64,000 nucleotides of DNA from positions 117,676 through 181,675 of the forward strand of contig NZ_JANQOM010000020.1 of NCBI RefSeq assembly GCF_028289625.1. The letters are read 5' to 3'. The notes under the pieces were generated by a model, which ran no database searches, was not told the origin of the DNA, and was given only the letters and a program-made list of their open reading frames with translations. The DNA comes from Winogradskyella sp. Its GTDB lineage: Bacteria; Bacteroidota; Bacteroidia; Flavobacteriales; Flavobacteriaceae. A program made the position numbers and the translations under genes. This document shows, piece after piece, positions 51,953 through 62,145 of the stretch. Each line of letters begins with the position of its first letter. The stretch's first letter is position 1.

Positions 51953-53911
51953 ATGACAACATTTAGAGTTCTTACAGCATTTCTATTAGTTTTTTTGATG
52001 TCTTGTAAAGAGCAACCATCAAATGCTAATGATAGCACTACTAGTGAACCGGTAGTAGAAGCTAATGATATAGAAAAAGTAGAACCACCACATTGGTGGA
52101 TAGGATTTAAGAACCAAAGCCTTCAGCTTTTGGTGAAGCATCCCAATATTGGTACAACTTCACCTGAGATTTCTCATCAAGGGATAACGTTAGTTAAAGC
52201 CAATAAAGCAGATAGTCCTAACTATTTGTTTTTGGATTTAGAAATTTCTGAAAGCGCAAAACCTGGTAAGTTTAACATTGTTTTTAAACAAGATGATGGT
52301 ACCGAATTGACACAAACTTATGAATTAAAAGAACGTGAAAAATCACCTGAAGATTATATAGGGTTTAACAGTTCTGATGCGATTTATTTAATTACACCAG
52401 ACCGCTTTGTAAACGGAATTAGTACTAATGATACGCCATTGGGTATTGAGGGAAAACCTTCTATGCTAGAGCGTACCATTGATAGAACTGATAATTATGC
52501 GAGGCATGGAGGTGATATAGTTGGTGTTACAAATCATATTGATTACATCCACGATTTAGGATTTACAGCTGTTTGGCCGCAACCACTTCTAACAAATGAT
52601 ATGAAACAAGGGTCTTATCATGGCTATGCTGTAACAGATTTATACGAAATCGACCCTCGTTTTGGTACTCTCCAGGAGTATAAAGAGTTATCCTCTAAAT
52701 TGAAAGAAAAGGGGATGAAACTTATTATGGATCAGGTGGCAAATCACTGTGGACTATACCATTGGTGGATGAAAGATTTACCATTCAAAGATTGGGTTAA
52801 CCTTCAAAAGAATTATGAAGAAAACATAGAAAATTGGGGAAACGCCTATACCATTAACTCTAATCATAGACGTACGACCAATCAAGATATGTATGCCTCA
52901 GAAGCTGACAGAAAAGGAAATAATGAGGGCTGGTTTGTGGCCGCAATGCCCGACTTAAATCAACGTAATCCTTTCATGGCAAAATATATTATACAAAACA
53001 GTATATGGTGGATTGAAACAGCACAGTTAGGTGGCATTCGTCAAGATACATATCCTTATCCCGACAAGGATTTTATGAGCGATTGGGCAGGTGCCATCAT
53101 GGATGAGTATCCGAACTTTAGCATTGTAGGTGAAGAGTGGAGTTATAATCCTTTATTGATTGGCTATTGGCAAGAAGGAGCAAATAACAAAGACGGTTAC
53201 GATTCTAACCTAAGATCAACTATGGATTTTGCGATGCAACGAAAAGTCGTTGAAGGTCTTAACGAGAAAGAATCATGGGATACAGGATTAACAAAAATAT
53301 ATGAAGGCTTGGCCAATGATTTTCATTATCCAAGTCCAAAAGACATTCTAGTATTTCCCGACAACCACGACATGAGCCGTATTTTCACCCAATTGAATGG
53401 GGATATAGAAAATACTAAAATGGCTATGGCGACATACGCCATGATGCCAAGAATTGTGCAAATTTACTATGGCACAGAGATCTTTATGAACGATTTTGAA
53501 AAGCCTGGCGACCATGGCCTTATAAGAACTGATTTTCCTGGCGGTTGGGAAGGTGACGCTACAAATGCTTTTACAGGTGAAGGCTTAACCGATGCTCAAA
53601 AAGATATGCAATCGTTCATTACAAAACTGTTCAACTATAGAAAAAGCAGTAAAGCCATTCACGATGGTAAAACCGTTCATTTTGCACCATTTAGTGGCAC
53701 GTATTTTATGTACAGGACTTTAGGCGACGAGACGATTGTTTTAATTCTGAATAAAAACGAAGATATCATAACAATAGACCTCAATTATCAAGAGGAAATG
53801 GGTCTAAAGGGTAAAACGCTTAAGAATATAATTACAGGCGAAACCGTAACATGGGGAGATGTCATAGATTTAAAATCCAAAGGTGTTACGATACTAACTA
53901 CAAAGCTTTAA
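51953..53911 (+). CDS. susA: GH13 SusA-like neopullulanase/cyclomaltodextrinase, lipoprotein
   Basis: The 652-residue protein has a lipoprotein signal ending LMSC. A cyclomaltodextrinase N-terminal domain (about 40-130, with HWWIGFKNQSLQLLV) precedes the GH13 barrel. Catalytic residues are R363/D365 (GIRQDTYPY), E394 (VGEEW) and D473 (PDNHD), with region I at D260 (MDQVANH). It is anchored to a membrane and hydrolyses maltodextrins in the periplasm. It begins the run of glycosidases after the phosphorylase and ends 2 bp before the next start. Confidence 0.9.
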   Translation: MTTFRVLTAFLLVFLMSCKEQPSNANDSTTSEPVVEANDIEKVEPPHWWIGFKNQSLQLLVKHPNIGTTSPEISHQGITLVKANKADSPNYLFLDLEISESAKPGKFNIVFKQDDGTELTQTYELKEREKSPEDYIGFNSSDAIYLITPDRFVNGISTNDTPLGIEGKPSMLERTIDRTDNYARHGGDIVGVTNHIDYIHDLGFTAVWPQPLLTNDMKQGSYHGYAVTDLYEIDPRFGTLQEYKELSSKLKEKGMKLIMDQVANHCGLYHWWMKDLPFKDWVNLQKNYEENIENWGNAYTINSNHRRTTNQDMYASEADRKGNNEGWFVAAMPDLNQRNPFMAKYIIQNSIWWIETAQLGGIRQDTYPYPDKDFMSDWAGAIMDEYPNFSIVGEEWSYNPLLIGYWQEGANNKDGYDSNLRSTMDFAMQRKVVEGLNEKESWDTGLTKIYEGLANDFHYPSPKDILVFPDNHDMSRIFTQLNGDIENTKMAMATYAMMPRIVQIYYGTEIFMNDFEKPGDHGLIRTDFPGGWEGDATNAFTGEGLTDAQKDMQSFITKLFNYRKSSKAIHDGKTVHFAPFSGTYFMYRTLGDETIVLILNKNEDIITIDLNYQEEMGLKGKTLKNIITGETVTWGDVIDLKSKGVTILTTKL

Positions 53912-53913
53912 GG

Positions 53914-54894
53914 ATGAAAAATGTAGTGCTAGTTTTAGGATTTTGTTTGATACTTTGTTCTTGTAAAAATGACAAAGCGCAAATGCAAGATGAAGTCACT
54001 GAGGAAGTATCTTCAGAATTGGCTTATAATTTTATACCAGTAACTTCCGCTGAATTGTCTAGTGGAAAATTAGTAAGATTAGATAGCTTTCCGTCTAAAT
54101 ATATCACGCCAAGACCGATTGATGTTTGGTTACCAGAGAACTATTCAAAAGATAAAAAGTATGCCGTATTGTACATGCACGACGGACAAATGTTATTTGA
54201 TGCTACAACAACATGGAATAAACAAGAATGGAAAGTTGATGAATGGGCAAGCCGACTAATTAATGAAGGCAAAACCAAAGACTTTATTGTAGTAGCAATT
54301 CATAATATTTCAGAAATTCGCTGGCAAGATTTATTTCCGCAAAAGGCCTTTAACTACATAGATGAGTCGATTAAAGATTCTCTCGTAGATATTGCTGGCA
54401 AGGGAAATTTTAAGCTTAATGGCGATAACTACTTAAAATGCCTCGTTAAGGAAATAAAACCGTTGATCGATAAACAATATTCTGTGCATACGGACAAATC
54501 AAATACCTATGTCATGGGTTCGAGTATGGGAGGTTTAATGTCCATGTACGCTGTTTCAGAATATCCAGAGATTTTTGGTGGAGCTGGCTGTCTTTCAACA
54601 CATTGGGTCGGTGCAAGACCTGTTGAAGATAATCCGTATCCTGATGCCATATTTAGATATATGAATAACAGTTTTCCAAAAGCCGGTAGCCATAAAGTCT
54701 ATTTTGATTATGGTAATAAAACGCTCGACAAACATTATCCGCAATATGCATCAAAAGTTGATGGGATTTTAAAGGAAAAAGGATACACAGAAGAGGATTC
54801 CAAAAATCTATTTTTTGAGGATACAGAACATTCAGAAAATTCATGGAATCAAAGGCTAGATAGACCATTGGAGTTCTTATTGAATAAAGATTAA
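53914..54894 (+). CDS. Esterase-like alpha/beta-hydrolase lipoprotein
   Basis: The ATG at 53914 (2 bp after the GH13 stop) gives 326 residues with a lipoprotein signal (LILCSC). A longer frame overlaps the GH13 gene and is rejected. The esterase-D-like fold shows YMHDGQMLFD (oxyanion region), the nucleophile elbow GSSMGG and a late EDTEHSENSW with the likely catalytic His. Such proteins are esterases, sometimes deacetylating carbohydrates. A role in a starch locus is not obvious; trimming acylated glucans or another unknown ester is possible. Confidence 0.75.
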   Translation: MKNVVLVLGFCLILCSCKNDKAQMQDEVTEEVSSELAYNFIPVTSAELSSGKLVRLDSFPSKYITPRPIDVWLPENYSKDKKYAVLYMHDGQMLFDATTTWNKQEWKVDEWASRLINEGKTKDFIVVAIHNISEIRWQDLFPQKAFNYIDESIKDSLVDIAGKGNFKLNGDNYLKCLVKEIKPLIDKQYSVHTDKSNTYVMGSSMGGLMSMYAVSEYPEIFGGAGCLSTHWVGARPVEDNPYPDAIFRYMNNSFPKAGSHKVYFDYGNKTLDKHYPQYASKVDGILKEKGYTEEDSKNLFFEDTEHSENSWNQRLDRPLEFLLNKD

Positions 54895-54905
54895 TAGCAG
54901 CTCTT

Positions 54906-54940
54906 AGACCTCATGGGTAATAAACGCACCTGTGAGGTCT
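54906..54940 (+). terminator. Intra-operon hairpin between the esterase and GH31 genes
   Basis: AGACCTCA (54906-54913) and TGAGGTCT (54933-54940), extended inward by GGGT/ACC pairing, form a long stem. The downstream tract is TTAAAATTTT, a weak T-run. It may cause partial termination or stabilise the upstream mRNA. Confidence 0.5.
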
Positions 54941-54953
54941 TTAAAATTTTATA

Positions 54954-57392
54954 ATGAATAGAATAATTTTTTATACAGTATTGGCGCTATTAAGCGTCTC
55001 CATAAGTGCTCAGAATTACGAAAGAACCTTTGAGTCTTTTTCCATATCGGAAAAAGGCGAGCCAAGTGTAAAAGTAAATGACGGCACATATCTTTTCTCA
55101 GCATATACTCCCGATATAGTCGAAACTACTTTCTTGCCAAATGGTGAAAAATTGGATGGTCAATCGCATGCTGTTATTAAAACACCAAATGTTTCAGGTT
55201 TTGAAGCAACGGAAAGAGGCAAAGACATCATATTAAGGACAAGTAACGACTTCTATATCACAATAAGTAAGAGTCCATTTCAAATATCTTACTACTATAA
55301 GGAAGAATTAATCATATCGGAGAAGCGAGGCTATTTTATAAGTAATCATGAGTCCATGGATTTGGTAAAAGATAATATCGTCGCGGAGCAAACCGAAAAG
55401 ATAGAATTCAATCTTACCGAAGATGAAGTACTATATGGAGGAGGAGCCAGAGCTTTAGGAATGAATCGTCGTGGCTATCGTTTGCCATTGTTCAACCGTG
55501 CACACTATGGCTATCAAACACATAGCGAGTTAATGAATTATACAATGCCGATTGTGGTATCATCGAAGAAATACATGATTCACTTCGACAATGCTCCAAT
55601 AGGCTATTTAGATTTAGATAGTAAAAAAGATAATACATTAACCTATGAGACTATTTCTGGTCGTAAAACCTATCAGGTTATTGTCGGCGAATCTTGGTAT
55701 GATTTAATCGAAAACTATACAGACTTAACAGGCAAACAACCCATGTTACCGCGTTGGGCACTTGGCAATTTTTCGAGCCGCTTTGGTTATCATTCCCAAA
55801 AAGAAACTATTGAAACCATTGGTAAATTTAGGGAGGAGGAAATTCCTGTTGACGCTATAATTCTTGATTTGTATTGGTTTGGAAAAGAGGTTAAAGGGAC
55901 GATGGGTAATCTCGAATTTTTTAGGGATTCGTTCCCAAACCCCAAGCAAATGGTATCGGATTTAAGAGCAAGCAATGTCGAAACCATGCTTATCACAGAA
56001 CCTTTTATTTTAACGACGTCCAATCGATGGGACGAAGCTGTAGAGAAGAACATACTTGCTAAGGATAGTGTAGGCAATCCAGCGACATATAATTTTTATT
56101 TTGGCAATACAGGAATTATAGATATATATGATAATAAGGGATACAATTGGTTTAAAGGTATATACAAAGAGCTCACAAATTTTGGGATAACGGGATTTTG
56201 GGGAGACTTGGGCGAACCCGAAGTACACCCTAGTTGGGTACAGCATGCTACGGGTTCAGCCGATGAGGTTCATAATATCTATGGACATGATTGGGCGAGA
56301 TTAGTACAAGAGGCAAGTTTAGAGGCAAAGCCAAACCAAAGACCTTTTATTTTAATGCGTGCTGGTTATTCAGGTTCACAGCGTTATGGAATAGTTCCAT
56401 GGACAGGCGATGTAAGTCGTAGTTGGGGAGGACTACAACCGCAACCAGAAATTTCCTTGCAAATGGGAATGCAAGGCATTGCCTATATGCATAGTGACTT
56501 AGGTGGATTTGCAGGTGCCAATTTAGATGACGAACTTTATGTCAGATGGTTGCAATATGGAGCTTTTCAGCCCATTTATAGACCTCATGCGCAAGAGGAT
56601 GTGGCTAGTGAACCAGTCTTTAGAAGTGAAAAAGCAAAACGATTGGCTAACTATGCCATACAAATGCGTTACAGAATGTTGCCATACAACTACAATTTAA
56701 TGGCAATGAACCATATGGAAGGTGCACCCTTGATGCGACCACTATTTTTTGAAGAACCAGAAAATGAAGACTTGTTTGAATATTCAAAAACCTATTTATG
56801 GGGACAAGATATTTTAGTATCACCTGTTTTGGAAGCAGGTAAAAAAGAACAAGAGGTTTATTTTCCGAAAGATTCTAATTGGTTCGATATAGAGTCTGAT
56901 GAGATTATGGAAGGAGGGCAAACAAAAACCGTAAAGTTGAATGAAGCTTTTATTCCTGTTTACGTTAGGGCTGGTGCTTTCATTCCATTAGCAAAACCAA
57001 TGCAGTCTACAAAGGATTATGATGATAGCACATTTCAATTACAGTACTATCATGATAAAACCGTTTTGGAATCTGAGCGCGAATTCTATTTTGATGATGG
57101 TAAAACGGTAAACGCCATTGAAAAAGGACAGTATCAGATTTTGGAATTTGAAGCTGAAATTGAAGGAAGATGGCTCGAAATAGACCTTGAAGCAGATACA
57201 GGGAATGATTATTTAGCAGGAGCAAAAACCATTGAGTTGACCATTCATAATATTCAAAACCAACCAAAGCGAATTAAAATTGGAAAGGAAAAAGTTAATG
57301 GCACTTATAATTCGAAGTATAAAACCTTAACCTTAAATGTGGTTTGGGATACATCAGAGGAGAAAGAAATACGAGTAAAATTTGGCAAATAA
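54954..57392 (+). CDS. GH31 alpha-glucosidase
   Basis: The 812-residue protein has a signal peptide (cleaved near SISAQ), N-terminal beta-sandwich (about 25-240), GH31 barrel (about 255-590) and C-terminal beta-domains. The nucleophile is D418 (WGDLGEPE, the GH31 WxDxxE motif) and the acid is D486 (GDVSRSW). It removes terminal glucose from maltodextrins in the periplasm. It is 6 bp before the next GH13 gene. Confidence 0.92.
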   Translation: MNRIIFYTVLALLSVSISAQNYERTFESFSISEKGEPSVKVNDGTYLFSAYTPDIVETTFLPNGEKLDGQSHAVIKTPNVSGFEATERGKDIILRTSNDFYITISKSPFQISYYYKEELIISEKRGYFISNHESMDLVKDNIVAEQTEKIEFNLTEDEVLYGGGARALGMNRRGYRLPLFNRAHYGYQTHSELMNYTMPIVVSSKKYMIHFDNAPIGYLDLDSKKDNTLTYETISGRKTYQVIVGESWYDLIENYTDLTGKQPMLPRWALGNFSSRFGYHSQKETIETIGKFREEEIPVDAIILDLYWFGKEVKGTMGNLEFFRDSFPNPKQMVSDLRASNVETMLITEPFILTTSNRWDEAVEKNILAKDSVGNPATYNFYFGNTGIIDIYDNKGYNWFKGIYKELTNFGITGFWGDLGEPEVHPSWVQHATGSADEVHNIYGHDWARLVQEASLEAKPNQRPFILMRAGYSGSQRYGIVPWTGDVSRSWGGLQPQPEISLQMGMQGIAYMHSDLGGFAGANLDDELYVRWLQYGAFQPIYRPHAQEDVASEPVFRSEKAKRLANYAIQMRYRMLPYNYNLMAMNHMEGAPLMRPLFFEEPENEDLFEYSKTYLWGQDILVSPVLEAGKKEQEVYFPKDSNWFDIESDEIMEGGQTKTVKLNEAFIPVYVRAGAFIPLAKPMQSTKDYDDSTFQLQYYHDKTVLESEREFYFDDGKTVNAIEKGQYQILEFEAEIEGRWLEIDLEADTGNDYLAGAKTIELTIHNIQNQPKRIKIGKEKVNGTYNSKYKTLTLNVVWDTSEEKEIRVKFGK

Positions 57393-57398
57393 ATTAAA

Positions 57399-59291
57399 AT
57401 GAAGCATAATAAACTTGTCCTATTAATTGTAATTGTCTTAGCTGTCATTGGATGTAAAAATGATTCAAAAAACAATACCATTAATACAGCAAAAACTGAA
57501 GAAATAAAATCAGAAATGAAGAAAAAAGAAGTTGTTTATCAGGTTTTCACAAGACTTTTTGGAAATATCAATACCACCAATAAATCTTGGGGAACACTCG
57601 AAGAAAACGGTGTTGGAAAATTTAACGATTTTACTGATAAAGCTTTATCTGAGATTAAGGATTTAGGTGTGACGCATGTTTGGTATACTGGTGTGCCTCA
57701 CCATGATGTGATTACAGACTATACAAAATATGGTATTTCTAATGATGATCCAGATATTGTAAAAGGAAGAGCAGGGTCACCTTATGCGGTTAAAGATTAT
57801 TATAATGTAAATCCAGATTTGGCAGAAAATGTTGAAAATAGATTGCAAGAATTCGAAGCTTTAATAAAGCGTACTCATGAAGCTGGATTAAAAGTTCTTA
57901 TAGACATAGTTCCCAATCATGTGGCGAGAAATTACCAAAGTTTAACTAACCCTAAAGGAGCAACTGACTTTGGTGCTGAAGATGACAAATCGGTAACCTA
58001 TCATGTAAACAATAACTTCTATTATAATCCTGGGGAAGCTTTTAAAGTTCCAGTTTGGAAAAATGGTTATCAGCCTCTTGGTGGTGAAAATCATCCTTTG
58101 GCGGATAGTAAGTTCGAAGAGATACCAGCAAAATGGACAGGAAATGGATCAAGAGCATCACAGCCAGATATGTACGATTGGTATGAAACTGTTAAAGTCA
58201 ATTACGGTGTTCGTCCCGATGGAACCAAAGACTTTGATGAATTACCTGAAGGTTTCGATGATAAAGACTATAAATCACATTTTGAATTTTGGAAAGATAA
58301 AACCGTGCCAAGTTCTTGGGTAAAGTTTAAGGATATCGCCTTGTATTGGACCGACAAAGGTGTTGACGGTTTCCGATTTGATATGGCAGAAATGGTGCCA
58401 GTCGAGTTTTGGAGTTATATGAACTCTAATATCAAAATTAAAAACCCAGATGCATTTCTGTTAGCAGAGGTATATCAGCCGCATTTATATCGCGATTATA
58501 TTAAAAAAGGGAAAATGGACTACCTGTACGATAAAGTTCAGCTCTACGATACTTTAAAACATGTTATGCAAGGTCATGGCAAAACAGACAATATCCCTCC
58601 AATCTTAGACGAGTTGCGCGATATAGAACATCATATGCTTCATTTTTTAGAAAACCATGATGAGCAACGTATAGCGAGTTCTGATTTTGTAGGTGATGCC
58701 TTAAAAGGAAAACCAGCTATGGTGGTATCAGCCACATCGACAACAGCACCAACTATGGTTTATTTTGGACAGGAATTTGGGGAACCTGGCAATGAGGACT
58801 TAGGTTTTGGTGACCCAACACGAACATCAATTTTCGATTATGGTTCAGTACCAAGCTTAGTCCGTTGGGTCAATAACAAAAACTTCGATGGCGGTCAATC
58901 CACAAAAAAAGAATTAGAATTGAGAGATTTTTATAAACGCTTGTTGAATTTTACTATTAACAGTTCGGCATTGATGGGAGACTATCAAGACATTCACTTG
59001 TATAATCAACATAACACCGAATGGTATAATGATAAAGTGTTGAGTTTTGTGCGTTGGTCGGAGGATGAGCAACTTATAATTATTTCAAACTTTAATGCAG
59101 AGAACACCTATGGTTTTGAGTTGCAGTTGCCAGAAGATTTAGTGAACAAGCTAAAGCTCCAAGATGGTGAATATAAAATTGAAGATCAATTATATAAGAC
59201 TTATAATTCTACGTTAAAGGTTGAAAATGGGAAGGCGCAAACGCGCGTAGATATTAAACCCTTAGAATCGTTTATTTTAAAAATCAAGTAA
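57399..59291 (+). CDS. GH13 alpha-amylase, lipoprotein
   Basis: The 630-residue protein has a lipoprotein signal ending VIGC. The GH13 barrel includes D169 (IDIVPNH), R326/D328 (GFRFDMAE, nucleophile), E357 (LAEVY) and D421 (ENHDEQ). A C-terminal beta-domain is present. It is probably anchored in the periplasm and degrades maltodextrins. It is co-transcribed with GH31 and with the following GH13 gene, 5 bp away, from which it differs strongly in sequence, so the two likely have different product patterns. Confidence 0.9.
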   Translation: MKHNKLVLLIVIVLAVIGCKNDSKNNTINTAKTEEIKSEMKKKEVVYQVFTRLFGNINTTNKSWGTLEENGVGKFNDFTDKALSEIKDLGVTHVWYTGVPHHDVITDYTKYGISNDDPDIVKGRAGSPYAVKDYYNVNPDLAENVENRLQEFEALIKRTHEAGLKVLIDIVPNHVARNYQSLTNPKGATDFGAEDDKSVTYHVNNNFYYNPGEAFKVPVWKNGYQPLGGENHPLADSKFEEIPAKWTGNGSRASQPDMYDWYETVKVNYGVRPDGTKDFDELPEGFDDKDYKSHFEFWKDKTVPSSWVKFKDIALYWTDKGVDGFRFDMAEMVPVEFWSYMNSNIKIKNPDAFLLAEVYQPHLYRDYIKKGKMDYLYDKVQLYDTLKHVMQGHGKTDNIPPILDELRDIEHHMLHFLENHDEQRIASSDFVGDALKGKPAMVVSATSTTAPTMVYFGQEFGEPGNEDLGFGDPTRTSIFDYGSVPSLVRWVNNKNFDGGQSTKKELELRDFYKRLLNFTINSSALMGDYQDIHLYNQHNTEWYNDKVLSFVRWSEDEQLIIISNFNAENTYGFELQLPEDLVNKLKLQDGEYKIEDQLYKTYNSTLKVENGKAQTRVDIKPLESFILKIK

Positions 59292-59296
59292 ATCAA

Positions 59297-60982
59297 ATGA
59301 GATCACTTATCACAATACTTATACTAAGCATTATGCTGACAAATTGTAAAAATGACCCAGCTAAAGAAGAAGTAGAAGCTAACGTCTTAGAGCCAACTAG
59401 CTCAGTGGATGCACCCTTTATTTGGGAAGGCGCTAATTTGTATTTTTTATTGACGGATCGTTTTAACAACGGCGATACATCAAATGATGTTAACTTCGAT
59501 AGAACAAAAAAAACAGGAAGGCTTCGTGGTTTTGAAGGCGGTGATCTTAAGGGAATTACTCAAAAAATAAAGGAAGGCTACTTTACGGATTTAGGCATAA
59601 ATGCTATTTGGATGACTCCAATTGTAGAACAAATACATGGAGGAACTGATGAAGGTACAGGAGTGACTTACGGATTTCATGGCTATTGGGCAAAAGATTG
59701 GACAAATATTGATCCAAATTATGGAACAAAAGAAGATTTGCATGAGTTGGTAAAAGAAGCACATGCAAAAGGAATTCGAATTGTTTTGGATGCCGTTATC
59801 AATCACACAGGCCCAGTAACCGAAAAAGATACTGTTTGGCCAAAGGAATGGGTGCGTACAGATAGACAATGCGCTTATGATAATTACGAAAATACAATTA
59901 CTTGTACTTTGGTAGCAAACCTTCCAGACATCAGGACCGAGAGCAATGATAATGTGGAATTACCACCACAATTGGTTGAGAAATGGAAAGCAGAAGGGAG
60001 GTATGAGCAAGAAGTGAAGGAATTGGATGAATTTTTTGAGCGTACAGGCCATCCTAGAGCACCACGTTTTTATATCATGAAATGGCTAACGGATTATATT
60101 ACTGAGTTTGGTATAGACGGATACCGTGTTGATACCGTAAAGCATACCGAAGAATATGTGTGGCAAGAATTTAAAAAGGAATGTGATAATGCCTTTGCTG
60201 AATTCAAGAAGAATAATCCAGAAAAAGTAATTGATGATAATAATTTTTATCTGGTTGGTGAGGTCTATAATTACGGTATAAGTGGTGGACAGATCTTTGA
60301 TTTTGGTGATAAGAAAGTCAATTATTTTGACCCACCAAGCTTTCAAAGTTTAATCAATTTTGAATTCAAGTGGAATGCCAAAGAAATGGATTATGAGGAT
60401 ATGTTTAAGAAATATCGTAAACATTTATCGACAGATTTAAAAGACTACGGCACCTTAAATTATTTAAGCTCTCATGATGATGGAAGCCCTTTTGATGCTT
60501 CACGAAAAAAGCCGTTTGAAACCGCTAATAAATTATTATTATCACCAGGTACATCACAAGTGTATTATGGGGATGAATCTGTACGTTCCTTAGTAATCGA
60601 TGGTACAGAAGGGGATGCAACATTACGTTCTTTTATGAACTGGGATGACATTGAAAGCAATACTAAGACAAAAGAAGTGTTAACGCATTGGCAGAAATTA
60701 GGCCGATTTAGAGCCAAACATCCTGCAGTTGGTGCTGGTGTGCATCAAATGATTACCCAAAAGCCATATGTGTTTTATAGAAGTCTTCAAAAAGGGGATT
60801 TTAAAGATTTTGTGGTTATCGGTCTAGATTTCGAAAAAGGGAAAAAGACTTTGGATGTGTCTAAAGTCTTTAAAGATGGCGATATAATTTATGATGCTTA
60901 TTCTAAGTCATCTGCAGAGGTTAAAGAGGGAACAATAACCATTGATTCTGATTTTGATATTGTGTTATTGGAAAAAAAATAG
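59297..60982 (+). CDS. GH13 alpha-amylase/cyclomaltodextrinase-like lipoprotein
   Basis: The 561-residue protein has a lipoprotein signal ending LTNC. The GH13 motifs are D165 (LDAVINH), R277/D279 (GYRVDTVKH, nucleophile), E322 (VGEVY) and D394 (SSHDDG). It has a typical FNNGDTSND calcium/start motif near the N-terminus, as in extracellular alpha-amylases. Likely it acts on maltodextrins in the periplasm or at the outer membrane. Confidence 0.9.
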   Translation: MRSLITILILSIMLTNCKNDPAKEEVEANVLEPTSSVDAPFIWEGANLYFLLTDRFNNGDTSNDVNFDRTKKTGRLRGFEGGDLKGITQKIKEGYFTDLGINAIWMTPIVEQIHGGTDEGTGVTYGFHGYWAKDWTNIDPNYGTKEDLHELVKEAHAKGIRIVLDAVINHTGPVTEKDTVWPKEWVRTDRQCAYDNYENTITCTLVANLPDIRTESNDNVELPPQLVEKWKAEGRYEQEVKELDEFFERTGHPRAPRFYIMKWLTDYITEFGIDGYRVDTVKHTEEYVWQEFKKECDNAFAEFKKNNPEKVIDDNNFYLVGEVYNYGISGGQIFDFGDKKVNYFDPPSFQSLINFEFKWNAKEMDYEDMFKKYRKHLSTDLKDYGTLNYLSSHDDGSPFDASRKKPFETANKLLLSPGTSQVYYGDESVRSLVIDGTEGDATLRSFMNWDDIESNTKTKEVLTHWQKLGRFRAKHPAVGAGVHQMITQKPYVFYRSLQKGDFKDFVVIGLDFEKGKKTLDVSKVFKDGDIIYDAYSKSSAEVKEGTITIDSDFDIVLLEKK

Positions 60983-61075
60983 CTGCTATTTTATACGATA
61001 TCGTTGTAAAGCTTTGTTGAAAGTCTAAATCCAAGAAATACCAAATAAACTTTACATTGAGGTAACAATTTCTTT

Positions 61076-61116
61076 TCATACGTTCAGTAAATTATGTGTT
61101 TTATGAAAACGTATGA
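61076..61116 (+). promoter_or_regulatory. Inverted repeat overlapping the Na/Pi-type transporter start
   Basis: TCATACGTT (61076-61084) and AACGTATGA (61108-61116) are perfect 9-bp arms. The second arm contains the start codon at 61113. As RNA it could form a hairpin that hides the start codon; as DNA it could be an operator. The interval 60983-61112 has no gene. Confidence 0.4.
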
Positions 61117-62075
61117 CTGAAATTTTACCGCTTCTCATAGGTGGGCTTGCCCTATTTCTTTATGCTATAACACAACTTTCGGATACCTTAACAGAGCTAT
61201 TTACTGAAAAGGCTAAAGAAATAGTTAAGACCTATACGTCAAATATTTTTTCGGCAATTGCTATAGGGACCTTACTAACCATTTTGTTAGGCTCATCTTC
61301 AGCAATGATTATTATCGTTATTGTCTTTATCAACGCCAAATCGCTTAATTTTAAACAAAGTATTGGGTTGATTATGGGAGCAAACATTGGAACGACCTTT
61401 TCCAGCCAAATTATTGCTCTCGATATTGGAAAGTATTCTATCATTGCTCTTTTCGTTGGTTTGGTTTTTGAAGTCTTTGTTAAAAACAAGCAAAGGCGAT
61501 TATATGGTAAGAGTATTTTATATTTTGGAATGCTTTTTTTCGGTCTTTATATTATGGAAAATGCCTTAGGTCCTCTAAAAAATAGTCAGACCTTTTTAGA
61601 TTGGATTGCAAAGGTTGAGGGGAATCCTACTCAAGGAGCACTAATCGGAGGTTTGGTTACTTTAATTATTCAGTCCTCAAGTGGAACTGTTGGAATGGCA
61701 ATTTTATTGGGGAAACAGAACGTACTCTCTATTGCTGGAGGAATTGCAATAATGTTAGGTGCTGAATTAGGCACCTGTTCCGATACCTTATTAGCAACTA
61801 TAAATGGTAGAAGAGAAGCATTAAAAGCAGGCCTCTTTCATCTTTGTTTTAACTTAATTACAATTGTTATGGGGCTGTTTCTTTTTCAGCCCTTTATGAG
61901 TTTGGTTAATGTTATTTCACGCACAACAGATATCGGAGGAGTTATTGCCAATGCCCATATGTTGTTTAATATATTGGGTGTATTGGTTTTTCTTCCGTTT
62001 GTTAGACTTTCAGAAAAATTACTGAATACGATGTTGCCAGATAAAAAAAGTACTACCGAAAGTGTCAAGGAATAA
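61113..62075 (+). CDS. Na/Pi-cotransporter II-related membrane protein
   Basis: The 320-residue protein has two inverted halves, each with the QSSS-like motif of the NptA/Na-Pi family: LGSSSAMIIIVIVF (about residues 54-67) and IQSSSGTVGMAILLG (about 188-202). It contains about 8 membrane segments. The C-terminal PhoU-like domain of many relatives is absent. It may supply phosphate, which would fit the phosphorolytic maltose route. That link is a guess; it may simply be a neighbour. Confidence 0.8.
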   Translation: MTEILPLLIGGLALFLYAITQLSDTLTELFTEKAKEIVKTYTSNIFSAIAIGTLLTILLGSSSAMIIIVIVFINAKSLNFKQSIGLIMGANIGTTFSSQIIALDIGKYSIIALFVGLVFEVFVKNKQRRLYGKSILYFGMLFFGLYIMENALGPLKNSQTFLDWIAKVEGNPTQGALIGGLVTLIIQSSSGTVGMAILLGKQNVLSIAGGIAIMLGAELGTCSDTLLATINGRREALKAGLFHLCFNLITIVMGLFLFQPFMSLVNVISRTTDIGGVIANAHMLFNILGVLVFLPFVRLSEKLLNTMLPDKKSTTESVKE

Positions 62076-62145
62076 TTTCAGTTAAATTTTTTAGGTTAAT
62101 ACAGATTCATTATTTTAAGGTCTTAAACTGTAATTTTTTAATTCA

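Noticed and set aside
53851..53913. Longer N-terminus for the esterase
   Set aside because: It overlaps the GH13 gene; the ATG at 53914 gives a proper lipoprotein signal.
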